NCBI GenBank assembly: GCA_031216445.1
Contig: CM062214.1
Coordinates: forward strand, 5,541,501 to 5,605,500
Direction: 5' to 3'
DNA from: Lateolabrax maculatus
Taxonomy: Eukaryota; Chordata; Actinopteri; Acropomatiformes; Lateolabracidae
DNA length: 64,000 nucleotides
Part shown: positions 27,804-38,096 of the stretch, one piece after another
Layout of the letters: every line of letters begins with the position of its first letter
How positions within the stretch are numbered: the first letter of the stretch is position 1
The notes under the pieces: generated by a model
Database searches by the model: none
What the model was told of the DNA's origin: nothing
The model's input: only the letters and a program-made list of their open reading frames with translations
Translations under genes and position numbers: made by a program

Positions 27804-27865
<62 letters not shown>

Positions 27866-30800
27866 GCTCCTTCAGCCTTGAACACCCTGAGCTTCTACCC
27901 GTCTGATGGCTGGTAGACATCCTGGGAGCGAGGGAAGAAGAGTGAGGAGGGAGAAGACAGGCGCAGACTGTGCTGCCTCTCAGCATTTGTTCCAAACTGA
28001 CAACTTCACTGGAAATTGGACAAAAGCAAAACTCCTGGGGTTTTGTGCATGTGTTTGTTGTTGGGGGGGTACTTGCAGCGAAAGAGAGCATCAAACTGAC
28101 AAATTTTGAAGGAAATCAGACAGGAAAGTTTCTCCTTTGACAACAACGGCGAGACATTGAGAGGAGGAGGAAAAGTTGACGCTCATTTGCTTAAAACACA
28201 TCTGTCGTAAGCTTTGATTCTTGGATTACCGTGAACCGCAAATCTCCGCTTCGTTAAATACGTTTGCCTTTGCGTCTTTACTTTGTTTCTGCATCGTAAT
28301 GAGGGTTCCTGAACATACACGATCCTCCTGCTGTTCCTATTATGTTTACCATAACAGGGAAAGCTTGATTTCTTTTAGTCAGAGATAAACATGATCAAAT
28401 CCTGGTTTAAGCATCCTGGATGCAGGAGTACGCTCAGCATTAACAGCTAATCCACATAATCTGTTATGTTTCAGTGAAGTAATTAGGGTATCCAATCAAC
28501 AATGTTTGCACTGCGTGATTAGGGATTTACTGTATTTTGTGACACATCCTCTTGATGTAACCATAACATCTTTCGATATGTGTGGGCTTCAGTCTTTTAC
28601 AGCCAGCATCTGCTTTCACAGTCTCCAGATTCTCTTTCTAATCACAGAACGGCCTCCCCGTTTCCCTTCTGTTTTACCTGTTTCTTCACACACTCACACT
28701 GCATAATCCATCGCAACAATAACCCCAATTGTCATGTGATGGCTGCACAATTACATTTCTGGATAAAATAATTCCACTAGGCTGTGAAATATAAATGAGG
28801 CGGCAGCTTTGTGTTTTCAACGCAGATTCCATCAGTTTAAGCCAAAACGAACCGTCCACAGTCACTGAGTCTGTTTTAGTCAGGATGAGATAAACACCTA
28901 AGCTTTAATCTGTTTATTATTTTGAAGGTTCACTGATCGCCCCTCTTGTTAATGGGAAATGAACGCCCCAACTCTGAGAGGATTACAGAGGAAGAAATGC
29001 GATCTTTGTTTTTTTTATGCTGATATGCGTAATGAAGTTCTGCGGAAGACAAGGACATCAGTGTGTTTCTATTTATTAACACTGAACCGGGCCTGCTGTG
29101 AGCTATTATAAGTCAAGAAAAATACAAACAGGACGCCACTGAGAAGAACAGAAAGGTAAAATCACCTGAGGAAAAACAGTCTGTGCCCTAGCTAAACTTA
29201 AATAGAGAGCTCATGTGAGGTAGCTTCATAATACGTCTTTTAAATCGCTGCAACTTTCTTCCCCGCTGCCTCTGAAGCCTTTTTATTGTCTGAATTATGT
29301 CTCTTTTCATCTCGATCACTGTTTTGACCCGGCTTTAGTCTCTCACCTTCTGTGTGTCCCATGTGTTGCAAAGATGTTACATTTCAGACATAGTTTCCTC
29401 CACTGCAGTGGTCACTTTGGTAGCTACTGGACTAATACTTAAGATTTAGTTTCCACAAGTGTGTGACACAAGGCTTCCCTTTTTGGCCCCGTTTGGAGGG
29501 AATTAAAGAGTAGTTACATTCAATGTAATGAGGGAAATGAAAATTTATCTGCTCTCTTACTTTGGCTGTGTAACTGGAAGTGCTTCCACACGACCAAATT
29601 AATGTTATTTATCGAAGAACAACTGGCTGAGAATGCTTGTGCTCTTCCAAATCCTCCATTATTTATATCTATATCATTCTATAAATAAACCTCTGCCATA
29701 CAAGTACTGCTGACAACTTTCAAAGCAACCACAGTGGAGTGCCTTGCTCGAGGACTTCCCTAAGCTGTGGTCAAACTTTTAGGCAGCTACTGTATTGTAT
29801 ATCGTGTGTCGTATCGTATGTGTGTGTATGTGTGTGTTTTTACCCTCCATACTGCATCCAGGTCCCATGCAGGGCTGGAAATCTTGAGTGTGAGGACACG
29901 ACACGCTGAGGTCCAGCTGGGCTTTCAGCATCCTCTGCCTCATCCTGCGGCCTTTGTCACACGTGGCACTGCTACACGCCGACCAGGGGGACCAGCCTGA
30001 GTAGATACACGTCTCCGGTGTGTCATCTAAGAGAGAAACATGCGGGGAAGTTTAGTGGACACATTTTCATATTTTCGTCAAAATCTTGTGCTCATTCTGT
30101 GTTTGGGATCACATGGTCATTGTTACCAGTTAAAATGTGCTTTTACAGAATTTCTTTTTCCATTTCATTCTGCTTAAGCAGATGGATTGATGTGTCACAG
30201 TAAAGAAGAGGGGTAAAGGGATGAGGGACCGGGCTGACATTGATAATTTAACATCGTATCCAAAGGTGATTACTGCAGGTACTGGACCACAAGAGGCCAC
30301 AGAGTGACATCTGAGGGGGAGAGGAAGGAGCGGAGGGATTGCTGGAGTGGGGGAGAAAGAGAAGAGTGTGATTTGTGAATGTCTTGTCCAATTATCAGTG
30401 GTAGCAGAGCTACACGAAGTAGCAGGGGTACTGGCTTCAATTAATAATGCCCTAAGAGAGTCAGAGAAAATGAGATGAGAGGAGGGAGAGGATATACGGC
30501 CAGGTCTCAGGGACAAGCCTGAGTGGGTCCAATTCTCTGGGATAACGCATAATGACAGAGGAGAATGAGGGAAGAAAGGAGCCGGAGACGCAGAGAAGAA
30601 GGTAAGAGGAGAGTTGGGTTGATGTGTAAGTGAAAGCGGTGGAGCTCCGGGCGGACCGAGGGGACCAGCCTGAATGGATACTCGTCTCCTTGGTGTCATG
30701 TCACGCAGAGAAGAAGGGAAACGAGAAAAGAGGAGAGGACAGGTGGAGGAAGAGAGGAGGAAAAAGGAGGAGGGAGAGAAGCAAATGGTCTATGACAGAC

Positions 30801-32229
30801 CGAGGAAGACATTTATTAGGCGGCAGGAGATCCTTGTTAAGAATTTTGCTGTGTGGGCAAAATCCTGCACCCCTACCGTGGGCCACTTACAGTAAAGTAT
30901 AGGCGCAAAGCACCCATGTACAACACAAACACCGGTCTGTCCTGTGTAGCCTGTCTGAGGGTTAACAAGGAGGTAAAGGACAACTCATCTTGTAACTATA
31001 AGCTCACAGCACTGATCCCTGTCAGGGCCGGGTTATGCTAGAAAATAATTAATCCACGCGATGCAAAGAAAGAAGTGTTTATATAGTGCCTGTTTCAAAA
31101 CAGCCATATACTACTAATTTCCTTTGCCAAATATGTTATCTATGAATCATAATTGCGCCTTCATTATGCAGCAAGTGTGACAACCTTTATCTGCACAGGG
31201 GTCATAAGGAAGAGGTCGGGCTGAGTGTTCAGTGTGGTCTAGGCTACTAAAACAACTGGTTAAGTTTAAGGAAAGATCGCGGTTTAAGATAAGTATTCAA
31301 AAAGTCAACATGCTCTGTCAGCGAATACTCAACCAAGACCACAGTCCTCCCCTAACCTTGAAGGAGCAGTAAGCCAGGAGGCAGTTACAGCAATAAATAG
31401 TTGCAGCACAACATTCTTATTAATGAGCTTTAAAGGTGTTGGCATATTTTTGAACTTTGGAGAGACCAGGGCTAGCCCTTTTCCCCTGCTACCTGTCTTT
31501 ATGCTGAGCTAGTTGCCTCCTGGCTCCAGCTACTTACCTGAAAAGTGGCATCAATCTTCTCATCTGACTGTCAGGGAGGAAGCCAATACACATTTTTTAC
31601 AAAATGTCAAACTACTCCTTTAACCGACAATGAACATTTTGCAGATACAGTCAATATTAATGTGTCCTTGTTATGTTAAAAAACATTAACCGGGCAGGAT
31701 CTGTGATGCATCACAGAATATGAAGTGTGTTTGATAAGGACAGGACTGTTGCTCTGCAGCGGTGGGGCGCCGGCCTTCTCACAGCAGGGTGGAGACAGAG
31801 CCCTGCCAGATGTGTATTCTGACTATCTGACCTGAGCCCATCTGAGACTCTGCCTGAAGCAGGTGTGTCTGTAATGAGCTATGTGGGTGTCCTTGAGCAT
31901 CATACACAGTCTGTGAGCTGATGGTTAAAGTGAATGTTTGGCAAACACAGAGTGAACTGAAGAAACAGTCAAGTTCAAAGAACATGAAGGAGTGCAATAT
32001 CATGTAATGACAGGGTTGGAATTATTAGTTAAACACCGCATCGAGCCCTTTAACTTAATCCATTGTATCTTGTTTGGGAAAAAAAGCGTATCTGTGTGTG
32101 TGTGTGTGCATTTACCGTACCTTCCTCCTTCTCCTCCTGGCCAATATCAGCTACTATGTCATCGATGGTGTCTGGTACCACATTACACTGCTCTCCCTGC
32201 ACACAAGGAAAACTAAGGTCACACACTAC

Positions 32230-32261
<32 letters not shown>

Positions 32262-35200
32262 CTCTTACATACTACAATGTACCTTTCTAGCGATGCGCTC
32301 CACCACCACCTTGGCTACAGGGGCAATTGCCCCTCCCTCTGGGTCATAGAAGGGGCTCTGGGGGTGGTCCAAACTGGTCAAGGGTCGGATCTTCTCCTGA
32401 GGGAGGGTGGGCTTGTTTGGTGACTGAAACAGGCAGAAACAAGAGGGTAAATGAGCAAATTGGATCTAAAGTACAGCATACAAAGGTTAAAGGCTATAAT
32501 CAATATAGAATACATTATACATATATTAACACTATATCAAAAAACAAAAAAAACACCTAGCAGAAGCCACCCCTGCTGTTCTGAACATCATATCAGGAAG
32601 CTTTTAGCACCACAAAGGCCTTTCAGTTTTCACTGTCATCTCCCCAGGTAGATGTCTTGGAGTTTGCTATGTGAATCTAAAGCTGAATTAGCTCTGACGG
32701 CTCTCTAATGATCAGGGGGAAATTGAGGTGTGCAAATAAGATGCTACAGGTGAAGATCAGGTCATGATTTGAAGGGGAACTAATCCCACCCTCCCATTGG
32801 CATTGTGCAAATCATGCACTTGGTGTTGGAATGGTCGGTGTCCTAGAGGAAAACATCTGCTCTTGTATACCGGGCATAAAATGAGGGCCTGCGGGAAGAG
32901 TGTCTGAGACTTCCACTGAGGAACGGTTAAAGTAATCAAAGTTAAACAGCCGAAATTTAGGACATGGGAATTATTTGTGGGACAAGAATACTAATCCAAT
33001 AGCAGCGTATAGTGCCTGCATGTCTGTGAAACCGGCTTTTAAAAAGAGAACAACATGATTTCTCTTGAGGGGAGGGACAGTAGAGCGGCACTGATTTACG
33101 AATGCAAACTAGAATCAATAAAGAGAAATAACACTACAATGGCTGCATTGATTTTATGCTCCATTCTGACCAAAAAGAGTGAGGTAGGTATGTGTCAAGG
33201 TCCTGAAACAGTGACCTACAGTTGCTGTTTCTCCCATAAGCCAACTTGTCCGGGGCCTCTTTTCTGTTTGATCTCACTATGCATCATTTATGTCCAGTTT
33301 AACACCCCCTTAATAAGAGATTCATGACGTTGTTTCCAGGTGTGAGTGGTAGCATGTGTGTCCATGTGTAAGAGCTTAAACATTTTTTTTAAAGAACTCC
33401 ACAGAGAGAAAAGATAAAAACACAGGACAAATATGAATCATTCTCTTTGTTCTTACAGGTTAACTCATCGTTGTCGTTTCAAGTTTCAAACCAAATTTCG
33501 GTTTAATATATGCAGGAGGACTGAATAAGACAAAAGGAAGACAACTACAGAGGAAGTATTAGAGATGTGAAGTTACATCCTCATCTACAGTGCTGTAGCA
33601 ACAATGTTGATGATTCTCTTTGTTGTTACAAGTTCACTAAAAGTTTGTTCTCCGACTTTTTGGCTAAAAGATCTCGAGTGAAATGAAACATCCGTTACTT
33701 ATACAAACTACGACTTTACTTGTAATGTCTACAAACAGAAAAAAATTATAAAGTCTTTGCTTTTCATGCAGTACAAACATGAACATGCAGAAGGTCCGGA
33801 GGACGTGTACTTCCATGTCTCTGTCTGTAGGTGGCAGTGATTTGATGTCTGCTGTGCAGTGGGATGCATGCATTATCTGATGATAAACTTAAAAACTGAT
33901 ACATTGTGTTTTCAGGGGAACACTTTCCAGAGTAAAAGGCAGGGAAGCGTATGTTATCTGCTTGGAAACTGTAGTTTAAAAGACCTTTCAGGACCAATGA
34001 AACATAAATGTCTAAGCAGTGCAGAGTTACATAACTGTATTGTATTCTACATTTTATACAAAGACTGATTCACATACATTTAGCACAATAAACATGAAAC
34101 AGAAGCTCACACATTGTCCAATTACTTCAATCTAGAAGGAAAAGAAATACTGCTGTCTAATGTAATGTATGTTTACTTTTACATATACTCCCTCTGATTG
34201 CAACATTTATAACATACTGGACAAAATGCAAACAAAGTGAGTGCCATGGTGAGTCAGGGGGCTAAGGAGACCACATAAATAGACTGATGAAACGCTAAAT
34301 GCAAGCCTAAACAGACAAGAATGCGTCAACGTTTTAAAATTACCAGAAGCCGAACTGAAAGAGGTCTGGTTTTATGTTAGTTATGTCTCTGAAAGGAGTT
34401 TACCGCATCCCCTCAGCAGGATAAGCTCTGTGCTTATTCATGAGGTTGTAAACTATAAATAAATTGCTGTAGTCTCCAAACGGGGGGGGGCTCAAATGGA
34501 AGAGGCGCTTTCATTCCAGGGATGTAAAAAACTTGAGATGAAGTCTGTCACAGTAATAGACAGGTGGGAGTCAAATTTGCTCTAACGTTGAGGTTTGAAA
34601 TAAATGCTGCTTGCAATATACTTTAACTGCAACCCTCTCCTGGATGCCACACTGCTCAGGTTTCTACCACCAGCAACATGTATTTGAAGTGACCAGCAAA
34701 ACTAGGACAGATTACCTCGTATGTGACACCATTGTCGGTGCCTGCATCCCAGGGAATGAGGTCTGTCACCAGCCTCTGGACCCAGCCACAGTCCTTGGTA
34801 CAGAGGTCCTCTCCCGACAGCCCCACATTCCAGTCTGGGCTGGGCCCGAGCATGGTGAGGAAGGACATCAGGTGACGGGTCCGGTCCACAGAAAACTCTG
34901 CCGATGGAGCTGCTCGCCTGGTGACAGTGGTGGGCAATGTAAAGAGAAAAAAAAACAGGAAGAAACAAATCCAGATAAATAAATCCCTTTTTAAATATTA
35001 TTTTGATGAGACAGCGACATAACCGTCTCTGAAGAAACCTATACCTCTCTGCTATTGCAATATTTTGTTAAGTAATTGCAAAATGGCCAGTTCTCATACC
35101 ATGACCCCTGACCTGAGTCCCACTCTGCTGTCAAGCTAATTGCTGGATAATTGAAGCTCCCAAATATCCAATTAGTGGCAGAAAATAGCTCATAATGACA

Positions 35201-36821
35201 TATTCTCTCTGAATGTCCAAAACCTACTGAAAATAATAAACTATTATAAAGACAATAACACGGTAATTTGACGTTTCTTTACAAAAAACAGTCCCTGGTA
35301 TCTTAATTATCACATTTTAACCAAGACATGAGTGCAAACACAACTATTTCAGAACAACTTCACAACTTTGCATGCAAAATTGAACAAAATGAGCTAATAT
35401 GTCATACTCACAGTGAGTGCGTGACTGTGTGCGTGTGGGTGAATGTTCTCATTAGTAAAAATAATAGTGGCACAATATATCGCAAATGACAGACAACGCT
35501 AGGAGGGGTAATTAAACAGATGTTTGGTGAAAGATACAGTACATTTGTGTGTGTGTGTGTGTGTGTGTGTGTTCATGCAGTGCTGAGGGCTAGAATTGTG
35601 ATATGTTTCTAATTGCTCTTGAACTAATTCCAAAGAGTACACAGAATGCCAGAGTGTGTGACTATTTAGTCGGCCTGTCTTTTAAGAGCAGCATAAAGGA
35701 AGGAATCATGAAACAATTAAGAATACGTTTTTCTAAAATTCACACATTACAATACAGTAGTATCTGAATTTAAATTATAATTCATAGCTCAGAGAGTGTG
35801 TCAGAAATGAAAGTTTTTTTTCAAACTTTTAAGTGCTACCTGCTAATTAAGCATTTGATACTGCTCACTGACACTGCTCAAGATTATGTTATGCTTTAGA
35901 AAAAAATACAGAATAATCTTGGCTTGAAGGTTTAGGCAGCATCTCAAGAGAAAAAAAAAAGATTAATTAATTGTGGTTTAAACTATTCTCTATTGTCAGA
36001 ACATGACAAACACTTGCCAAACAGCGGAACATTTCACAAATCTGAGGCAGATTCAAAACAATTATAATCAAAATAATGTAAAATCATCCAAACGCCATGG
36101 CAGTAGAGATGAAACTCACAGGTGAGTGTTTGTTCTTTACCGAATGTGCACAGTGGACCTATGCGAGAGACTGAAGACTCGCTTAGCCCCAAAAGGAAAT
36201 TTTCATCGCCGTTAGCCAAAGCTGCTTCCTAGCCCTTTCTACCGTTAGGGTCAGGACGGGCGGGTCCGATCCCATCGCTCTGCCGCTAATGGACCGTCAC
36301 CCGGCGTGGCCACGGCTCTGCAGCACTCTCTCCAACTGGCTGGACAGGACTCTGCGTAGGACTGTCTCTCTCCATCCCCGTCAGGAGGGTTTATTTTATC
36401 GGGTTTAACACTTATCGAACATTTGTTATATTATTAAAAAATATATATTGAGATAGTTATCACTATCGTTTATCGCCCAGCCTTAATTGTACCAACCAAA
36501 TTGCTGAGATTTTCGATCTGACTCAAAAATCACTACAGAAAAGTAAATAAAACTTTAATGTCTTCTTTTTGGTAACCAGGATTGTGACCAAATAAGTACA
36601 CAAATCAAAACAAACACCAAGGATATACAGTATATATCAAAGTCTTTCTGTTCAATGTTACGTTCCAGATTTTTGTGTAAACTTTGATTTCATTAATCAT
36701 ATCTCACACAGAAGTGCCTTTTCCCTTTAGTGAAACTGACATTGAGTGATACTTACAGGTTGAGCGGCTGCCATGCCGGCCACTGAGCCTTAGTTTTAAT
36801 GACAGTCAGTACTTCATCTCC
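23460..36821 (-). CDS. spon1: F-spondin (spondin-1), 3' half of the gene, ten exons
   Basis: F-spondin is a secreted extracellular matrix protein of the floor plate and other tissues, acting in axon guidance and cell-matrix adhesion. Seen here: ten minus-strand exons, 1614 coding bases, 537 residues plus stop, all with GT-AG borders and compatible phases. In order they give the end of the spondin domain (EVLTVIKTKAQWPAWQPL, then SAEFSVDRTRHLMSFLTM), the linker ending RIARKGEQC, and six TSRs with their W-x-x-W-x-x-C motifs (WSPWSAC, WISWSAC, WNEWDPC, WSDWSEC, WSEWSEC, WTIWSDC). Identity with vertebrate F-spondin is close throughout. The signal peptide, reeler domain and start of the spondin domain are not in the window, so the CDS is 5'-partial. 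Odd feature: a polyglycine insertion in the TSR5-TSR6 linker. Fish often keep two copies (spon1a, spon1b); I cannot tell which this is. Confidence 0.96.
23718..24002 (-). CDS. spon1: spon1 exon: thrombospondin type 1 repeat 5 plus a glycine-rich, basic linker
   Basis: This 285-bp exon encodes PVDCMVSEWSEWSECNKSC, then GKGHTIRTRMVKLEPQFGG, and the TSR closes with CKIRKC. The linker that follows is RPKTKEERS, 13 glycines, KRRRRGKQGRDAAVEEQPG. The acceptor is CTCCAG and the donor CCAG|GTGGGT, which joins in frame to TSR6. From the last TSR5 cysteine, the linker is about 42 residues against about 35 in human. The extra length is largely the polyglycine coded by a GGA/GGT repeat at 23773-23811. 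TSR5 and TSR6 of F-spondin are the repeats reported to bind matrix, and plasmin is reported to cleave near them. Confidence 0.93.
23773..23811 (-). repeat. spon1: coding GGN trinucleotide repeat (13 glycines) in spon1
   Basis: On the minus strand the thirteen codons are GGT GGT, nine GGA, then GGT and GGA. They lie in the TSR5-TSR6 linker between S and KRRRR. The nearly pure GGA run suggests slippage and possible length polymorphism. Confidence 0.9.
24445..24603 (-). CDS. spon1: spon1 exon: thrombospondin type 1 repeat 4
   Basis: This 159-bp, class 1-1 exon encodes HTIPCMLSPWSDWSEC, then SVTCGRGVRTRQRMLKSDPA, and ends EKCMLPEC. WSDWSEC and CSVTCG are intact. The acceptor is GTGCAG and the donor TGCC|GTGAGT. 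The intron to TSR3 is only 153 bp. Confidence 0.96.
24757..24924 (-). CDS. spon1: spon1 exon: thrombospondin type 1 repeat 3
   Basis: This 168-bp, class 1-1 exon encodes SPSSCVVTEWNEWDPC, then SVTCGLGMRRRERMVKMPPI, and ends DKCMMPEC. The motifs are WNEWDPC and CSVTCG. The acceptor is CCACAG and the donor TGCC|GTAAGT. Confidence 0.96.
25280..25607. mobile_element. 3' part of a hAT-like non-autonomous element in the TSR2-TSR3 intron
   Basis: The sequence runs through motifs such as AAAAGTACAATATTTGCC, TATAAAGTAGTATTAAATGG and CTTGAGTACAGTACCTGA, then ends CTTTCCACC...CCACTG. This matches the right half of the element seen at 47179-48735. The left half looks deleted or decayed. Its end is 28 bp from the TSR2 exon donor. 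Confidence 0.55.
25636..25806 (-). CDS. spon1: spon1 exon: thrombospondin type 1 repeat 2
   Basis: This 171-bp, class 1-1 exon encodes EPSTCMMSEWISWSACSVSC, then GMGMRSRERYVKQYPEDGSL, and ends CVVNDEC. It carries the WISWSAC motif and CSVSCG, an O-fucosylation consensus. The acceptor is GGACAG and the donor TGCT|GTGAGT. A hAT-like repeat end lies 28 bp past the donor. Confidence 0.96.
25807..29843 (-). other. spon1: spon1 intron between TSR1 and TSR2 (4.0 kb)
   Basis: The borders GTAAAA...GGACAG are canonical. It holds a long (GT)n microsatellite (27806-27863) and ACATT-type short repeats at 26757-26790. A GC-rich stretch with few repeats lies at about 27540-27780. No other coding sequence is visible. 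Confidence 0.7.
27806..27863. repeat. (GT)29 microsatellite
   Basis: About 58 bp of uninterrupted GT on the plus strand, one of the longest pure dinucleotide runs in the window and a likely polymorphic marker. Confidence 0.95.
29844..30026 (-). CDS. spon1: spon1 exon: thrombospondin type 1 repeat 1
   Basis: This 183-bp, class 1-1 exon encodes DDTPETCIYSGWSPWSAC, then SSATCDKGRRMRQRM, and closes with QPCMGPGCSMEG. WSPWSAC is the usual site of tryptophan C-mannosylation in TSRs. As in other F-spondins, TSR1 has CDKG where later repeats have CG, so the C-x-x-S/T-C-G O-fucose motif is absent. The acceptor is CTCTTAG and the donor GAGG|GTAAAA. A decayed copy of its first 49 bp lies at 30651-30699. 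Confidence 0.96.
30651..30699 (-). pseudogene. decayed partial copy of the spon1 TSR1 exon
   Basis: Bases 30651-30699 align without gaps to 29978-30026, the first 49 bp of the TSR1 exon, at 40 of 49 positions. In the homologous minus frame the copy reads DTKETSIHSGWSPRSARSS, against DTPETCIYSGWSPWSACSS in the live exon. Two cysteines and the second tryptophan of W-x-x-W are lost. The acceptor AG at the equivalent border is AC. Weaker similarity continues about 17 bp further into the repeat. It looks like a relic tandem exon duplication inside the intron before TSR1. The 189-residue frame across it (30130-30699) is in another frame and looks fortuitous. Confidence 0.7.
31430..31622. repeat. 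dispersed fish MITE-like repeat
   Basis: The text GACCAGGGCTAGCCC, CTTTATGCTGAGCTAG and AATCTTCTCATCTGAC, and the terminal CAAACTACTCCTTTAA, correspond to a repeat I recognise as common in percomorph genomes. The left end is less clear. A related left-end motif (AAAAGAATAGTTCAA) appears at about 62048. Confidence 0.5.
32121..32196 (-). CDS. spon1: spon1 exon: acidic linker before TSR1
   Basis: This 76-bp exon encodes GEQCNVVPDTIDDIVADIG and then QEEKEE. It is separated from the exon before it by only 86 bp. The acceptor is GTGCAG and the donor GAAG|GTACGG, leaving phase 1. The acidic stretch matches the IVADL-EEKDED-like linker of human F-spondin. Confidence 0.93.
32197..32282 (-). other. 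spon1: 86-bp spon1 intron half filled by a GT repeat
   Basis: This is the shortest intron in the visible gene. The plus strand has (CA)n, once interrupted, at about 32230-32262, so the pre-mRNA carries a long GU run between donor GTACAT and acceptor GTGCAG. Both borders are canonical and join phase 0 exons. Confidence 0.85.
32283..32423 (-). CDS. spon1: spon1 exon: linker between the spondin domain and TSRs, part 1
   Basis: This 141-bp exon is in phase 0 at both ends. It encodes SPNKPTLPQEKIRPLTSLDH, then PQSPFYDPEGG, and ends VVVERIARK. The acceptor is TTTCAG and the donor AAG|GTACAT. It is highly conserved with F-spondin and ends the SPON-linked region before the short acidic linker. Confidence 0.95.
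32424..34715 (-). other. spon1: spon1 intron (2.3 kb), nothing coding seen
   Basis: The borders are GTAATC and TTTCAG. Mostly unique-looking AT-rich sequence with no exon-like frames. The stretch 32750-32940 is low in repeats. Confidence 0.6.
34716..34917 (-). CDS. spon1: spon1 exon: end of the spondin domain
   Basis: This 202-bp exon encodes RAAPSAEFSVDRTRHLMSF and continues through PSPDWNVGLSGEDLCTKDCG to IPWDAGTDNGVTYE. It is strongly conserved with vertebrate F-spondin. It includes the aspartate-rich loop and cysteine pair typical of the SPON fold, whose family members bind a divalent cation. The acceptor is CACCAG and the donor GAG|GTAATC. The preceding codon is split CT|G, restoring L before R; the exon ends in phase 0. 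Confidence 0.95.
34918..36756 (-). other. spon1: spon1 intron (1.8 kb) with a repeat fragment
   Basis: The borders are GTAAGT and CACCAG. It contains (GT)n at about 35544-35573. A GC-rich repeat-like block lies at about 36215-36490 and ends ATCGTTTATCGCCCAGCC, a motif seen at the end of dispersed fish repeats. No coding sequence. Confidence 0.55.
36757..36821 (-). CDS. spon1: spon1 exon: spondin domain segment (first visible coding exon)
   Basis: This 65-bp exon encodes GDEVLTVIKTKAQWPAWQPL followed by N and two bases of the next codon. It matches the C-terminal part of the spondin (SPON) domain of F-spondin. It follows a pyrimidine-rich acceptor ending CCGCAG and ends at donor CT|GTAAGT. 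It enters in phase 0 and leaves in phase 2. The exon before it should end in an EEEIRQQ-like sequence, which I could not find up to 64000. Confidence 0.9.
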
Positions 36822-37401
36822 CTGCGGAGAGAAAGAGACAGAGAGATAGAGGAAGAGTGGGAGAAAGAGATACAAGAGGCAATTTGTCACTAAATGGAGG
36901 ACGATAAAGGGAGGAAAAAAGAAACATTGACAGAGAAAAGGCCAAAATTGACAAATTGACATGACTGAGGGTTAGTACTCTCATCCAAGGACAGCAAAAT
37001 GTATTCCACTTTTCAAAGGCTTAAGAGCCTGGACAAAGTGTGTCTCTTATCAGGACAAAATGGCTCTGTGCTGTTTTATAATAGTCGTCTGTTATTCTAG
37101 TGGGGAACCTCACTCTGCACTGCACACCACTATAGTCTCTCTGTAGCAATAAGGCCACTTTATGGGCTGCACAACACATTATCTATCATAATGCATCGGA
37201 TGTAATTATTCAGCTGAAGGCACGAAGACAAATGATGGATTTAGTGTGGTGCAGCAGTTGATTAGAACTGAATTGGAAAGTCCATATGTGCCCTTTCTGG
37301 TTTAATAAGGGCCTTTATTGTGTTTTCACCACTTGGCCCTCTTTTTGTCTTTCTTTTTCAAACACACGCACACACCCATCTACAAATCCCCACACTCACA
37401 A

Positions 37402-37733
37402 ACACACACACACACACACACACACAGATTCAGTTTGGGATATGCCAAAAAAATCCTTTTTTCTGGTTGACTGGAGGTTCCACAGTCGCCTTGAAAGCCT
37501 CCCCTCTTCCCTGGGGCGGTGTGGAGGAAAAAAAAGTGTGCGCGAGTATGTGTGTGTTGTGTGTGTGTGTGTGTGTGTGTGTTGGCGGGTGGTTGGGTGG
37601 GTGTCTGCATGTGTGGATGAAAACAAGTTTACAAGTCAGTGTCCATCTTCTCTTCAGAGCGGCCCGGGGCTCTGTGGCCTCTCGGGCCTCAGACCTGCCT
37701 CCATCCTCTCACAAACACACAAACAAACCCACA

Positions 37734-37768
<35 letters not shown>
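37402..37768. repeat. cluster of three dinucleotide microsatellites in alternating orientation
   Basis: (CA)n at 37402-37426, (GT)n at about 37559-37582 and (CA)n at 37741-37768. The middle run is complementary to both outer runs. Reading frames of up to 215 residues across this region are driven by these tracts. Confidence 0.9.
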
Positions 37769-37771
<3 letters not shown>

Positions 37772-38096
37772 GATGGTCACAGGTGGACACACAAAGACAG
37801 ATACGGTATGTATATGAATATGGACAGCCAGAGGGAAAGAAACACACAAGCTGGCACAGAGCCAAGACACTTAGAAGAACTAATGAGCAATGGATGGATA
37901 TCCAGACAGGTAGGGTGGAAGGCAGAAAGCTGAGGGTTTTATGTCTCCGCTTGTAGTAACACTGGCTTATACGGAAAAGAAACAAAGAAACTGGTAGCTG
38001 CACAGAGTTCAAAATAGAAATGCAAGCAAGTTCAAGCAAGCTATGGCTTTAGAACATTTATGCCAATTAAACATTTGAAAATGTCCTAAATTGTGA

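Larger units (their letters stand above)
30027..32120 (-). other. spon1: spon1 intron between the acidic linker and TSR1 (2.1 kb)
   Basis: It contains the decayed TSR1 exon copy (30651-30699), purine-rich plus-strand sequence at 30300-30800, and a MITE-like repeat at about 31430-31622. No additional functional exon is seen. Confidence 0.7.

Noticed and set aside
30130..30699. Minus-strand frame of 189 residues
   Set aside because: It lies in a purine/pyrimidine-biased intron stretch, starts inside the decayed TSR1 copy in a different frame, and resembles no protein family.
37286..37933. Plus-strand frame of 215 residues
   Set aside because: It is built on three CA/GT microsatellites; repeated TH and CV residues are the result, and there is no conserved domain.
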